Shown piece by piece: positions 18,554-29,480 of a stretch of DNA of 64,000 nt (position 1 is its first letter; every line of letters begins with the position of its first letter). The notes beneath the pieces are model-generated. The model had not been told where the DNA came from. It saw only the letters and a program-made list of their open reading frames with translations, and made no database searches. The stretch is taken from assembly GCA_015075635.1 (NCBI GenBank), contig JABTUA010000001.1, positions 2,666,001 through 2,730,000 of the forward strand. Reading direction: 5' to 3'. Source of the DNA: Polyangiaceae bacterium (GTDB lineage: Bacteria > Myxococcota_A > Polyangia > Polyangiales > Polyangiaceae). A program made the translations under genes and the position numbers.

Positions 18554-20824
18554 ATGAGCGCGATCCACGTAGTCGTTCGCCCCCCACGAGAAGCGCCGCC
18601 CTCGGCGCTCGAGCCGTTGTCGGGGCTCTTCGACGTCGTCGTCGACGGCGTCAACGTCACCGCCCGAGTGGGCGAGTCCCACGCCCTGCCCATCTTGGCG
18701 GAGCTGGCCCACGCGGTGGCGAACCTGGTCTCTGGCCGGCGCCGCCGCGCCACGGTCCAGCTCTACTCGGACCAAGAGGTCTGGGAGCTCGGGCTCGAGG
18801 CAGACGCCGACAGCGTGCTCCTGAGCGTGTTCCGCAGCGGGCCGCTGCCGGAGGTCGCCGTCTACGAGCGGCGCGTCCCGCTCGTGGAGCTCCGCCTCGC
18901 AGTGCAGAACGCGCTCGCCGAGGCACCCCTCAGCGGCGCGGGCCGGGCCATCGAGGGCGCCATCCGCGGCGCCGCGCACGCGCTGGAGAACGCCGAGCGG
19001 GTCGAGCTCGCTCCGATCGAGCGCCAGCAGGTCGAGCTGGCACCCCGCGCGACCCGCGGCATCGCAGTCTTCGCCCGCGCCGAGCTCCGCAAGGGCAGCG
19101 CGGGGATCGAGGCCTTGTCGGAGCGCAAGCTCGAGCGGGCCGACCTGCACTCGCTGTTGGCTGCCGGCGAGGCCGGCTTCTCGATCCGAGGCCGGAGCGC
19201 ACCGCTCGGCAACGTGCACCTGTTCCTCTTGGCCGAGCGCCTGGTGGCCCTCGCGGACGACGCCCTCGACGCCTGGCAGCACGGCCGCGCGCTGTTCCGC
19301 CGGGTGGAGCTCGGCAGCGCACGCATCTCGGTGCAGCGCGGCGTCGGCGACCAGCCGCTGTCGCTCGGCGTCCACAGCCCCGCCTCGGGCCCGGAGCGCA
19401 TCACCTTCCCGGAGCTCGACCCTGCGGCGCTGGTGCAGTCCTTCGTGCGCTTCGCCCGCGCCCTGACGGACAGCCTCGTGAGCGCCGACCCGAGCCAGGC
19501 CCGGAACCTGCGCATCACCTCCTTGAACACGCAGTGCCGGGCCCTGTCCGAGCGCGTCGAGGACGCCCTGGCCGACGACTCGCTGACCAACAGCCAGCCG
19601 GAGAGCTACCGCTCGTTCTCGGTTCCGCCCCGGCGCAGCGAGACCCGCGGGCGCTGGGAGCACGGCGGCAAGATGCGCTTCGTCCCGCGCTGGGTCGCAA
19701 CCGTGCCGAACATCGACCTGCGCGGGACCTTCCTGTGCGGCGACCGCCTGATCGTGGGCTCCGAGCGCGAGATGGCCTGCATCCACCGCTCCCACGGCAC
19801 GTTGCTCTGGCGCGTGCCCGTCACGCGTGCAGCGAGCGTGGTGACGCCCGCCGGGATCGCTCGCCTCTCACCCGACGGCCGCATCGCGCTGCTCGATCTG
19901 GACGACGGGCAGGTCCGCTTCTCCCTCACGCTCGAGCCTCGCTCCGGTGGGGGCGCCGCCGGCGCCGTGGTCCACACCCCCGGGCTGCCGAAGCTCCTGG
20001 CCGTGGCAGAGGGGGAGCGCACCGTCACCGCCATCGATCTGGTCTCGGGTGAGGTGCGCTGGCGCCACACGCTGCGCCGCCCGGGCGCCTACCGCGTGCG
20101 CCGCGCGGGCAAGCTGCTCTTGGTGGCCGGCGACTCGGTGCTCGTGGCGCTCGACGTCGCCAGCGGCGAGGTCGTGTGGCGCGTACGCGAGCGCCTGCCC
20201 TTCACCGGCGACCTGGCCGTGGACCACGACGCCGCCTTCGCGGTGGTGAGCGGGCAGAGCGGGGCACGACTCTTGAAGCTCGATCCCTGGAGCGGCGAGT
20301 CGTGCTGGACGGCGGAAATCGACGAGCGACCAGCACAAGGGCAGCCGCCGCTGCTCACCCCGAACCGAGTGGTGATCCCGGTGCGTGATCGCCGGGGCAG
20401 CGGGCTCGCGGCCTTCGACCGTGCGACGGGTGCGCCGGCCTGGCTGAGGGAACCGGGGATCGCGGCGCCGAGCACGTCGTGGCTGTCGGTGGACCAGGAT
20501 CTGGTCGGCAATAGCGCCTCGGGCACGCTGCTCTGCCTCGATGGCGAGGGCGGCGACGTGCGCTACAGCCACGTGTTTCCCCGCCACGTCGACGCCGACC
20601 AGCCCCGCCGCCTCGAGCCGGTACTGCGCAGCGGCGCGCTCTTCGTCCCCCAGCACCAGGTCCACGTGGTGCGGCCCCGGGACGGCGAGATCCTGGGGAC
20701 GGTCCCCACGGATCTGATCCCGGACCTGCTCCGGGTCGACGAGCGCTGCGACGTGTACGTCGCCGAAGAGAGCGGGCACATCGCCGGCTTCGGCGTCGCC
20801 GCCAAGCTGACGCTGGTACGCTGA
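18554..20824 (+). CDS. PQQ-repeat beta-propeller protein, function unknown
   Basis: 756 residues. The C-terminal half (about 370-756) carries tandem propeller blades of the PQQ/BamB type (LVSGEVRWRHTL, DVASGEVVWRV, DPWSGESCWTAEI, DRATGAPAWLREP). The N-terminal half is mixed alpha/beta without recognised motifs. There is no signal peptide, so unlike BamB it looks cytoplasmic, or it is exported by another route. It could be a scaffold or a WD-like interaction protein. It is divergent from the GT-C gene, with a 111-base gap that I could not resolve into promoters. Confidence 0.7.
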   Translation: MSAIHVVVRPPREAPPSALEPLSGLFDVVVDGVNVTARVGESHALPILAELAHAVANLVSGRRRRATVQLYSDQEVWELGLEADADSVLLSVFRSGPLPEVAVYERRVPLVELRLAVQNALAEAPLSGAGRAIEGAIRGAAHALENAERVELAPIERQQVELAPRATRGIAVFARAELRKGSAGIEALSERKLERADLHSLLAAGEAGFSIRGRSAPLGNVHLFLLAERLVALADDALDAWQHGRALFRRVELGSARISVQRGVGDQPLSLGVHSPASGPERITFPELDPAALVQSFVRFARALTDSLVSADPSQARNLRITSLNTQCRALSERVEDALADDSLTNSQPESYRSFSVPPRRSETRGRWEHGGKMRFVPRWVATVPNIDLRGTFLCGDRLIVGSEREMACIHRSHGTLLWRVPVTRAASVVTPAGIARLSPDGRIALLDLDDGQVRFSLTLEPRSGGGAAGAVVHTPGLPKLLAVAEGERTVTAIDLVSGEVRWRHTLRRPGAYRVRRAGKLLLVAGDSVLVALDVASGEVVWRVRERLPFTGDLAVDHDAAFAVVSGQSGARLLKLDPWSGESCWTAEIDERPAQGQPPLLTPNRVVIPVRDRRGSGLAAFDRATGAPAWLREPGIAAPSTSWLSVDQDLVGNSASGTLLCLDGEGGDVRYSHVFPRHVDADQPRRLEPVLRSGALFVPQHQVHVVRPRDGEILGTVPTDLIPDLLRVDERCDVYVAEESGHIAGFGVAAKLTLVR

Positions 20825-20911
20825 AGCGGACTCCGGCCGGACCCGGCGCCGATCGTTCGGACCGGTGGGAAGCGTCGCGAGGCGCTTGGGGTCGTCCGCG
20901 GAGCGGAGCTC

Positions 20912-21727
20912 TCACCCCGAATGCGCTTCGCCGCCGTCGACGTACAGCACGTTGCCGGTGAGCCAATAGGTGCACGGCTGCGCGAGAGCGACCAGCGCCC
21001 GGCCCACGTCGTCCGGCGCCGTCAGCCGGTGCGAGGGGTTCTTGCGGATCGCGACCTGCTTCATGGTCTCGCTGTCGGGGATCTTCTTCAGCGCGGGGGT
21101 ATCGGTCACGCCCGCGCAGATGGCATTCGCGGTGATGCCCCGAGGACCCAGCTCCAACGCCAGCTGGCGGATGTGCGACTCGAGCGCCGCCTTCGCAGCG
21201 CTGACCGCGCCATAGCCGCGCCACACCTGCGCCGCGCCCGTGCTGGTCATGGCGAAGATGCGGCCCTGGTTGCTGAGCAGCTTCCGCACCAAGAGGTCCT
21301 GCACCCAATAGACCAGGCTGTGAGCCATGACGTCGCTCGTCATGTCCATCTGCTTCTGGTTGAGGGCTTCCTCGCCGACCAAGGGCTTGAGCGTGCCGAA
21401 CGCCAGCGAGTGCAGCAGCACCCTCACCTGCTCGCCCTGGCCGCGTTCGGCGAACCGCTTGGCGACGTCGTCGAGCACTTCGGCCCGCTTCTGCTCGTCG
21501 GCGGCGTTGACGTTGTAGAACCACGCCTCACGGCCCATGCCGCGGAGCTTCAGCACCAGCTGCTCGACGTGCGGCATGGTGCCACGGCGGTCGAGGTGCA
21601 CCCCGATGATGTCCACGCCCGCGCGCGCGAGCGCCAGCGCCGCGGACTCGCCAAAGCCGCTCGAGGCCCCCAGGATGAGTGCCCACCCGTCGAGCGGGGG
21701 GAGAGGTACGTCCTCGCCGTTGGTCAT
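20912..21727 (-). CDS. Short-chain dehydrogenase, FabL-like enoyl-ACP reductase
   Basis: 271 residues. The Rossmann start GASSGFGESAALALA binds the cofactor. The active-site region is YGAVSAAKAALE with the Tyr-x6-Lys pair (YGAVSAAK). The segment VTDTPALKKIPDSETMKQVA and the final YVDGGE match the FabL/FabI branch of the SDR family, which reduces trans-2-enoyl-ACP in the last step of fatty-acid elongation. Other SDR functions cannot be excluded. It is followed downstream by noncoding sequence, and a small Fe-S protein gene lies 16 bases upstream on the same strand. Confidence 0.78.
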   Translation of the reverse strand: MTNGEDVPLPPLDGWALILGASSGFGESAALALARAGVDIIGVHLDRRGTMPHVEQLVLKLRGMGREAWFYNVNAADEQKRAEVLDDVAKRFAERGQGEQVRVLLHSLAFGTLKPLVGEEALNQKQMDMTSDVMAHSLVYWVQDLLVRKLLSNQGRIFAMTSTGAAQVWRGYGAVSAAKAALESHIRQLALELGPRGITANAICAGVTDTPALKKIPDSETMKQVAIRKNPSHRLTAPDDVGRALVALAQPCTYWLTGNVLYVDGGEAHSG

Positions 21728-21742
21728 CGCCGTGCCTGTCTA

Positions 21743-22264
21743 CTACAGGCTTTCGGCTTGGGGAGACGGCTTTCGCCCTCGCGGCGGAGCTTTTTTGCGA
21801 GCAGGTCGCTCGGGCCGGACGGAGGGAGGCGGCAGCGAGCGTGTGAGCTCTTCGGCCTTGTCGTGGACGAAGCGCGCGATTTTCCTCATCGGAACCCGCG
21901 TTGGGCAGAGCTGTTCCTTGTCCGCCAGCACCTCCTCGGGGACGCACGCAAAGGACATCCGCGCCGCGTGGAAGTCCGGCATGCTGCGCGACGCGGCCAG
22001 CATCAGCGGCATGACGCCGCGGTAGCGACCCCCGGAGGCGACGATGCGCTCGCCCTCCCCTCGATCGCACAGCCCGCAGGCGATGCAGCGCCCGAACAAG
22101 GCCAGCTCCTCGCGCTCCGGCGGGGTCACCGGGGGAAGCCGATCGGCCGCGTAGTTCTCGCGGAAACGCGCGATCCCGTCGACCTTCTTGCCGAATGTGA
22201 GCCGCAGCACCGTGCGAAACAGCGCCCACGCGAGCAGCAAGATCGCTTTCACACGGGGCGGCAC
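21743..22264 (-). CDS. Small membrane-anchored protein with ferredoxin-like Fe-S motif
   Basis: 173 residues from GTG 22264; an internal GTG at 22252 is equally good. A hydrophobic helix (AILLLAWALFRTVLRL) near the N-terminus anchors the protein. It then carries CIACGLC, a later SFAC and LCP. The CxxCxxC...CP pattern is that of one [4Fe-4S] cluster, but the usual second motif is missing and the spacing to the last cysteines is long. The tail is Pro/Arg/Lys-rich. Position next to the FabL-like gene hints at electron supply to a reductase, but that is only inference. Confidence 0.6.
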   Translation of the reverse strand: MPPRVKAILLLAWALFRTVLRLTFGKKVDGIARFRENYAADRLPPVTPPEREELALFGRCIACGLCDRGEGERIVASGGRYRGVMPLMLAASRSMPDFHAARMSFACVPEEVLADKEQLCPTRVPMRKIARFVHDKAEELTRSLPPPSVRPERPARKKAPPRGRKPSPQAESL

Positions 22265-22367
22265 GGCGCGTCACCGTACCATGACGCAGCGAGCCATCCG
22301 CCAGTTTCGCCGAGGCGGGGAGGCTCGCGAGCGGGCCCGCGTATCATGGCCACGATGCCGCTCGCGC

Positions 22368-22421
22368 GTAACGCTGTGACACCCGAGCGTGACGCTGTGA
22401 CGCCCTGTTACGGCCTGTAAC
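22368..22421 (+). promoter_or_regulatory. Array of six GTNAC pentamers, candidate activator-binding region
   Basis: GTAAC, GTGAC, GTGAC, GTGAC, GTTAC and GTAAC start at 22368, 22376, 22389, 22397, 22407 and 22417. The spacings of 8, 13, 8, 10 and 10 keep several copies on one helical face. The array lies just upstream of a sigma-54 type promoter, where enhancer-binding proteins normally bind. The motif's regulator is unknown. Confidence 0.55.
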
Positions 22422-22446
22422 TAGCTGAAACTAGGAGAAAATCCGC

Positions 22447-22462
22447 TGGCACGCGGCGTGCT
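22447..22462 (+). promoter_or_regulatory. Sigma-54 (-24/-12) promoter for the downstream sigma factor gene
   Basis: TGGCACG, four bases, then GTGCT matches the consensus TGGCACGNNNNTTGCW at all but one weakly conserved position. The invariant GG and GC are separated by ten bases as required. Transcription would start near 22474, leaving a short leader before ATG 22497. rpoN itself is in this window at 10001. Confidence 0.7.
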
Positions 22463-22496
22463 CTAGGCCGGCTCGAAACCCCGAAGGAGCCGAGCG

Positions 22497-23141
22497 ATGA
22501 TGAGCCCCGAGTTCGCCTGCGTCCCCACCGACAGCCCCGCCGACCCGAGCGAGGTGGAGAGCGAGGCGATCCTACTCGCCGGCATGATCGCCGACCAGGA
22601 GCGCGCCTGGCGTGACTTCAACGACCGCTACGCGCGACTCATCTACCGCTGCATCACCCGGGTGACGGCCCGCTTCTCGGCCGTGGTCGGGCCGGACGAC
22701 GTCCGAGAAATCTACGCCATGTTGTGCGTGCAGCTGCTCGCAAACGACAAACGCAAGCTGCGCAGCTTCGAGCCGGGACGCGGCAACAAGCTCGGCAGCT
22801 GGATCGGCATGCTGGCCATCCACAGCGCCTACGACTACCTGCGCTCGCTGAAGCGTGAACCGAAGCGCGGGACGCTGAGCGAGGCCGAGGGGCTCAGCTC
22901 CGAGATGCCCGATCCCCACGATGTTTGCGTGCTCAGGCAGCAGGTCGGCATCGTCAGCGAGATCCTGAGCGAGTTCAGCGACAAGGACCGCGAGTTCATC
23001 ACCCACTATTACGGCGAGGGCCTGGAGCCGGAGGAGATCGCGCTCCAGATGGGGATCAGCGTCAAGACCGTCTACTCGAAGAAGCACAAGATCCGCAGCC
23101 GTCTCGAGGCTCTCTTGGTCCAGCGCCGGCTCGCGGCTTGA
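22497..23141 (+). CDS. Sigma-70 family RNA polymerase sigma factor (ECF-like)
   Basis: 214 residues. AAGGAG lies seven bases before the first of two ATG codons. Region 2 spans about 40-120 (WRDFNDRYARLIYRCI, the region 2.3/2.4 segment RGNKLGSWIGMLAIHSAYDYLR). Region 4 spans about 150-205 (LSEFSDKDREFITHYYGEGLEPEEIALQ, then the recognition helix VKTVYSKKHKIRSRL). Regions 1 and 3 are lacking, so it is of the ECF or a related short class. No anti-sigma gene is adjacent; the next genes encode exported proteins. Its own promoter appears to be sigma-54 dependent, making this a possible sigma cascade. Confidence 0.85.
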   Translation: MMSPEFACVPTDSPADPSEVESEAILLAGMIADQERAWRDFNDRYARLIYRCITRVTARFSAVVGPDDVREIYAMLCVQLLANDKRKLRSFEPGRGNKLGSWIGMLAIHSAYDYLRSLKREPKRGTLSEAEGLSSEMPDPHDVCVLRQQVGIVSEILSEFSDKDREFITHYYGEGLEPEEIALQMGISVKTVYSKKHKIRSRLEALLVQRRLAA

Positions 23142-23175
23142 TCTCGGGTGGCCAGCCTGTGCTAACCCTGAGGGC

Positions 23176-24000
23176 GTGAAGGCCCTGTTCGCTCTGTGCC
23201 TCGCTCCCCTCGCCCTGGGCTGCGGCGAGGGCGCGCCCGGCGACCTGGACAAAGTCCCGCCGGGCCAGAGCGACATCCTGGGCAGCGGGCAGCGCCTGCA
23301 CCAGATCAACGATCGCGCGGGGGCCCACCCTCCGGACGGCACGCTGGTGCAAGTGACGGGAGTGAGCGTGCTCGCGCTCGACACTTACGACGAGACCGGA
23401 GACGGCGCGAGCTTCGGCAACCTGTACGCGCAGGACTTGCCCGTCGGCGGCGCGACCCCGCCCCACGGCGGCATCACGCTGTTCAACTCGAGCTTCAGCC
23501 CGCCCACACTGCGGGTAGCTCCCGGCGACGTGGTCGACGTGCGCGGGACCTACGACGAGTTCGAGGGGCCGTCGTCGAGCCCGTTCACCTGCGCCGATCC
23601 CGCGGACGCCGAGAGCTGCGAGTCGCTGCCGGAGATCGTGGGCGGCACCCTATCGCTGCGCTTCGAGTACCAGGTGCCGGAGCCCATCGTCATTCCGCTC
23701 GGCGACCTCGCCAGCTACGAGACCGGACGCAAGTGGATCGGGATGCTGGTGCGGGTCGAGAACGTGAGCGCGCAATCGGAGGGTTTCAAGGCCACCAGCG
23801 GGCGCTACTCGGTGCGTCTCGACGTGCCCGGTGTCAGCGACGCCAAGAAGCTCCCGACCATCAACAACGCGCTCCTCGACGTGGAGGGCACCAACCTGCC
23901 CTTCGCCACCGGCACCAAGTACAAGTCGGTTACCGGGGTCGTGCAGTACTTCTACAACTTCGCGATCTCGCCGCGCACCAAGGACGACATCCAGCTGTGA
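23176..24000 (+). CDS. Secreted lipoprotein with OB-like domain
   Basis: 274 residues from GTG 23176. The signal MKALFALCLAPLALGC gives lipid-modified Cys16. The body is beta-rich: LVQVTGVSVLALD, a Cys pair at TCADPADAESC, LVRVENVSAQSEGF, and an end VVQYFYNFAISPRTKDDI. This last pattern is common in OB-like domains attached to secreted nucleases and surface proteins. It shares the LVRVENV core with the lipoprotein at 985, so the two may be distant paralogues. It lies 34 bases after the sigma factor gene and overlaps the next gene as GTGA. Function unknown. Confidence 0.78.
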   Translation: MKALFALCLAPLALGCGEGAPGDLDKVPPGQSDILGSGQRLHQINDRAGAHPPDGTLVQVTGVSVLALDTYDETGDGASFGNLYAQDLPVGGATPPHGGITLFNSSFSPPTLRVAPGDVVDVRGTYDEFEGPSSSPFTCADPADAESCESLPEIVGGTLSLRFEYQVPEPIVIPLGDLASYETGRKWIGMLVRVENVSAQSEGFKATSGRYSVRLDVPGVSDAKKLPTINNALLDVEGTNLPFATGTKYKSVTGVVQYFYNFAISPRTKDDIQL

Positions 24001-26324
24001 GGCGCGGACCGGGGCGCACCCTGGGCGCGCTCGCTGCCCTCGTCTTCGCGTACGCCTGCCAGCACGCTCAGCCTGCGAAGACGCCGAGCCCGAGCGCGGC
24101 ATCCCCTGGCGCCGCCGTGCTCGAGCTCCGGACGCTGGACGACCGCCCCGCCATCGGCCTGGTGCAGCGGGACGGCGACCCCATGGCGGCGGTGGCGGTC
24201 GGCGTGGCCCACGACTTCGGCTCCGAGGCTTCGCTCGCGCTGGCGGAGCTGTTCGAAGCGCGCCTCGGCCGCGCAGGCTTCCGCGACGTACGCGCACAAG
24301 CCCACGGGCTGGGCGTGGTGCTCTCGACGCTGGTGGCGACGCCGGCGGACGCCACGCGCTTCGTACGGGCGGCGACGGCTGCCCTCGGCAGCCCGGTCCA
24401 GGAGGGCGACCGGTCGCGAGGACGCCTCCGCGCGCCCCGCGTGCGCGGCGCGGCGGACGCCGCCGTTCAGGCGTGCTCCGGTGAGCTCGGCGTGACGGAG
24501 AGCGGCGCCGGCAACACGCCCCCCGAGCCCGCGGACGCGCAGGCGCTCGAGCAGTGGCGGAGCCAGCTCGGCGGCGCGAGCTCGGTCGCGTTCGCCGCCG
24601 TCGGACCCCGCGCCGTGCTCGACGCCCTGGCCTCCGCGGTGGCCAGCGGCGACAAGTGGCCGAGCGGGCCCGGGCCGATCGACCGGTGGCCCGAGGCCGA
24701 CAGCATCGGCAGCGCGAGCTCGAGCGAGCGGCGCCTCTCGGTCGCCTTCCGCGTGGCGGACGCCGCCCGCGCGCTCGAGGTGGCCGAGACCTTGGGCACG
24801 CCAGGCTCGGTGCTCGCGACGCGCCTCGGCGCCCTCGACGGCGCGTTCCGCCTGGACCGGGTGGTCGCGACCACCCGGGTGCGCGGGGCGTGCCTGCGCG
24901 TCGACGTGCGGGCGCCTTCGCCGTCCACCGGGCCCCTCGATGTCGCGCGGGCCGCCAGCGTCGTGGACGAGGAGACCCGCCTGCAGCTCGACTCCAGAAA
25001 GGGACATCCGAGCGCCCTGGACGACGCCGTGCTGCGCCCGACGCACCCGGCCGACGCGGCCGGCGCCGCGGCCTGGCGCGTCCTGACCACGCGCGCGGCC
25101 GGCGGCCCCACGCGCCGCGCGGTGTCGTGGCTGGGAGCAGCGACCAGCGAGAGCGAGCTCGGTCGTGCGCTGGCCGGCTTGGAGGCCGCCCGCAACACTC
25201 GCACGCTCGAGCGGCGCGTGCGCGTCGAGAGCGGCCAAGGCGAGCTCTGGGCGCTCGTCGCGAGCCCCTGCGGCACGAGCTCCGAGTCGAGCGACGACGC
25301 CGGCATCCACGAGCTGCTCGGGCGCACGCTGGCGCAGCGGCGCAGCGGTCTCCTCGGCGTGCACATCGAGCCATGGGTCAGCCCGGACTCCGTGGGCTTG
25401 CTCGCCCACGCGCCGCGCGCCGGCGCGAGCGAGAGCGCCGAGGACCACGCACGCAGAGTGGGCGACGCGCTCGGGCGGGCGTTGGTCGCGACGAAGCTCA
25501 ACGGCAGCGACATCGCCGAAGCAAAGAACGAGCTGCTCGGCGAGCTCGGCGGCGGCCAGCGGGGGTACTTCGCGGCGCTCGACGCCGCGAGCGGCGGTCA
25601 TCCGTCGTGGCTCGACCCCCGCGGCACCTGGCGAGCGGTCTCGCAGAGCCTCACCCTGACCGCGGACACCCGGCGGCGCCTGCTGCTCTCCGGCCCGCTC
25701 CGGCTCGCCGTCCTGGCAAACGCCAAGGACCAGCAGGCGGAGGCGGTGAGCAGCGTGCTCGAACGCTGGCTCCGCCCGCTACGCAGCGCGCCGACGGCGT
25801 GCGCGGCCGGCAGCCGCAAGCCCCCGCAGGGCGGCGAGGTCAACGTGGAGGTTCCGAGCCCCGACCAGGCGCGGATCTACCTGACCTACCCCATCGCCCC
25901 GAGCCGATCTCGCGACGCCGAGTGGACCGTCTACCTGGCGAACCGGCCGGGGGGCTGGCTCGAGCAGGCCCTCGGCGGCCTGAGCGAGAGTCATGCGCGG
26001 GCCACCGCCCTGGGCGGCAGCAGCGCCGCCGCGCTGCTCGTCGAGCTTCGCTGCGAGGAGTCCGACTGCGGCGCGGCGCTCGGGCGGATCCGCGGGCTCT
26101 GGCAGCGCCTGGGCAAGGGCGAGGCCAGCGCGGCGGACGCTGAGATCGCGCGGCGCCATTTCGAAGCGCGGGATGCCGAGCGCGCCCTGGAGCCGCGCGC
26201 GCGCGTGGTCGAGCTGTGGCGCGGGTCCGGGCCGCCGAAGAGCGACCTCGAGAGCCTCCGCCGCTTCCACCAAGCCCTCTCGACCGCGCAGGAAATCGTC
26301 GTTCACGCCAAGGCCAAGGGCTGA
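23997..26324 (+). CDS. Degenerate M16 (insulinase-family) peptidase-like exported protein
   Basis: 775 residues from GTG 23997, whose bases overlap the upstream stop (GTGA). The N-terminus has a hydrophobic stretch ([13 protein letters not shown]) that may be a lipoprotein signal, though the lipobox is poor. The arrangement of [26 protein letters not shown], then VAFAAVGP, and a second half containing LTYPIAPSR and [15 protein letters not shown] resembles the two-lobed M16 fold. The zinc-binding HxxEH that should fall near LALAELFEA is absent. The protein would then be a non-catalytic partner, like the inactive subunits of paired M16 peptidases. No active partner is in the window. The family call is tentative. 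Confidence 0.5.
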   Translation: MRRGPGRTLGALAALVFAYACQHAQPAKTPSPSAASPGAAVLELRTLDDRPAIGLVQRDGDPMAAVAVGVAHDFGSEASLALAELFEARLGRAGFRDVRAQAHGLGVVLSTLVATPADATRFVRAATAALGSPVQEGDRSRGRLRAPRVRGAADAAVQACSGELGVTESGAGNTPPEPADAQALEQWRSQLGGASSVAFAAVGPRAVLDALASAVASGDKWPSGPGPIDRWPEADSIGSASSSERRLSVAFRVADAARALEVAETLGTPGSVLATRLGALDGAFRLDRVVATTRVRGACLRVDVRAPSPSTGPLDVARAASVVDEETRLQLDSRKGHPSALDDAVLRPTHPADAAGAAAWRVLTTRAAGGPTRRAVSWLGAATSESELGRALAGLEAARNTRTLERRVRVESGQGELWALVASPCGTSSESSDDAGIHELLGRTLAQRRSGLLGVHIEPWVSPDSVGLLAHAPRAGASESAEDHARRVGDALGRALVATKLNGSDIAEAKNELLGELGGGQRGYFAALDAASGGHPSWLDPRGTWRAVSQSLTLTADTRRRLLLSGPLRLAVLANAKDQQAEAVSSVLERWLRPLRSAPTACAAGSRKPPQGGEVNVEVPSPDQARIYLTYPIAPSRSRDAEWTVYLANRPGGWLEQALGGLSESHARATALGGSSAAALLVELRCEESDCGAALGRIRGLWQRLGKGEASAADAEIARRHFEARDAERALEPRARVVELWRGSGPPKSDLESLRRFHQALSTAQEIVVHAKAKG

Positions 26325-26365
26325 CCCCTGTCCGCCTCGGTCGTGGTGTTGTAGACGCTCTGCCC

Positions 26366-27915
<1,550 letters not shown>

Positions 27916-27916
<1 letters not shown>

Positions 27917-28218
27917 TGCAGGCGCGTGCGGTGCTGCTCGCCGCTCTCTTGTCCCTGGCCTGCCAGAGCGGCGTCGGCCGCGCGGCGGTCAGCATGAGCG
28001 TGAAGCTCTCCGCCCGCTCCCCGGGCGACGCCTCGGTGTTCATCGACGAGGAGTACGTCGGCCCCTTGGGGTACGTCGCCGCCCACGGCGTCCGCCTACC
28101 CGTCGGGGAGCACCGCATCACGGTGCAGAAGGACGGCTTCTTCCCCTGGGATCGGCTGGTGGTGGCGGACCGCGAGGCGGTGCGTCTGGACGTGGATCTG
28201 GAGCCCATCCCGGACTGA
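27916..28218 (+). CDS. Small PEGA-domain lipoprotein
   Basis: 100 residues from ATG 27916; in-frame GTG codons at 27907 and 27913 lie inside guaA. The signal MQARAVLLAALLSLAC gives Cys16. The rest is one PEGA-type domain: ASVFIDEEYVGPLG, then RLPVGEHRITVQKDGFFPWDR. PEGA domains are small beta modules on bacterial surface proteins, often next to peptidoglycan or sensor domains. Its tie to guaA is only positional. Confidence 0.75.
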
Positions 28219-28241
28219 TCGCGAGTACCATCCTTTCCTCG

Positions 28242-29480
28242 ATGGCGCTGTCCCGCCGTGGCCTACTCGCGCTCGGAGCCTGCTTCGGCCTGGGCGCGAC
28301 CATCGGCGCGCGCATGGGCCTGCCCGCCGCGCTCGCGCCCGGCGCTCCTCGGCAGTTGCGCGGCCGAGCGCGCGCGCTGGCCGACGAGGCCTTCGAGGGG
28401 CTCGACCGCGCGCGCATGTGGGACGCCCACGTGCACGTCACCGGCCTCGGCACCGGCGGCACCGGCTGCTGGGTGAACCCGGCAATGCGCCAGGTGCTGT
28501 CCCCCTGGCGGCACTTCAAGTTCGACGTCTACCGGCACGCCGCGGGCATCACCGATCTCGCGCGGGCCGACCAGCAGTACGTGGATCGCCTGATCGCGCT
28601 GCACCGCCTCGCGAACCCCGAGGGCAAGCTGATCACCTACGCCTTCGACTACTTCGTGGACGACGCCGGAGCGGAGCGCCCGTCGCGGAGCGAGCTCTAC
28701 GTTCCCGATGATTACGTCTTCTCACTCGCCAAGCAGCACCCGGAGATCCTGCCGTGCGCGTCGATCCACCCCTATCGACACGACGCCCTGGAGCGGCTGA
28801 ACCGCGCGGCGCAGGCCGGCGCGGTGGCCATCAAGTGGCTGCCCAACGCCATGGGCATGGATCCGGCGAGCTCGCGCTGTGACGCTTTCTACGACCGGCT
28901 GAAGGCCCTGGACCTGCCGCTCATCACCCACGCGGGTCACGAGATGGCCGTGCACTCGCCGGACGCGCAGGAGCTCGGCAACCCGCTGCGCTTGCGCCGC
29001 CCGCTCGAGCACGGCGTGCGCGTGGTGGTCGCCCACGCGGCGAGCCTGGGGGTCGTGGAGGACCTCGACGCCCCGGAGCGCTCGAAGATGCAGTCCTTCG
29101 ACGCCTTCATGCGGCTGTTCAGCGACAAGCGCTACGAGAAGCTGCTCTTCGCCGACATCTCGGCGCTGACGCAGTTCCACCGGCTCTCGACCCCGCTCCG
29201 AGAGCTCTTGACGGCCACGAGCCTGCACAAGCGACTGCTCAACGGCTCGGACTACCCCTTGCCCTGCATCGACCCGCTGATCAGCACGCGGATGCTCGAG
29301 AAGAACGGCTTCATCGCCGCCGAAGACCGCGCCGGCCTGAACGAGATCTACGCGCACAATCCGCTGCTCTTCGACTTCGTGCTCAAGCGACGCCTCAGCG
29401 TCGAGTACAAAGATCAGACCCACAGCTTCTCACCCAGCGTGTTCGAGACGGCCTGGTTCTTCCAACGGAACAAGTCATGA
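28242..29480 (+). CDS. Amidohydrolase-family metal-dependent hydrolase
   Basis: 412 residues. The N-terminus SRRGLLALGACFGLGATIGA looks like a twin-arginine or simple signal/anchor. The TIM-barrel motifs are DAHVHV (metal His pair), AIKWLP (Lys), THAGHE, VVVAHAA and GSDYP, in the order of the amidohydrolase-2 group. Substrate unknown. The stop codon overlaps the ATG of a MetE-like gene (ATGA), so the pair probably act on related compounds. A role in a one-carbon or methylthio pathway is speculation. Confidence 0.72.
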   Translation: MALSRRGLLALGACFGLGATIGARMGLPAALAPGAPRQLRGRARALADEAFEGLDRARMWDAHVHVTGLGTGGTGCWVNPAMRQVLSPWRHFKFDVYRHAAGITDLARADQQYVDRLIALHRLANPEGKLITYAFDYFVDDAGAERPSRSELYVPDDYVFSLAKQHPEILPCASIHPYRHDALERLNRAAQAGAVAIKWLPNAMGMDPASSRCDAFYDRLKALDLPLITHAGHEMAVHSPDAQELGNPLRLRRPLEHGVRVVVAHAASLGVVEDLDAPERSKMQSFDAFMRLFSDKRYEKLLFADISALTQFHRLSTPLRELLTATSLHKRLLNGSDYPLPCIDPLISTRMLEKNGFIAAEDRAGLNEIYAHNPLLFDFVLKRRLSVEYKDQTHSFSPSVFETAWFFQRNKS

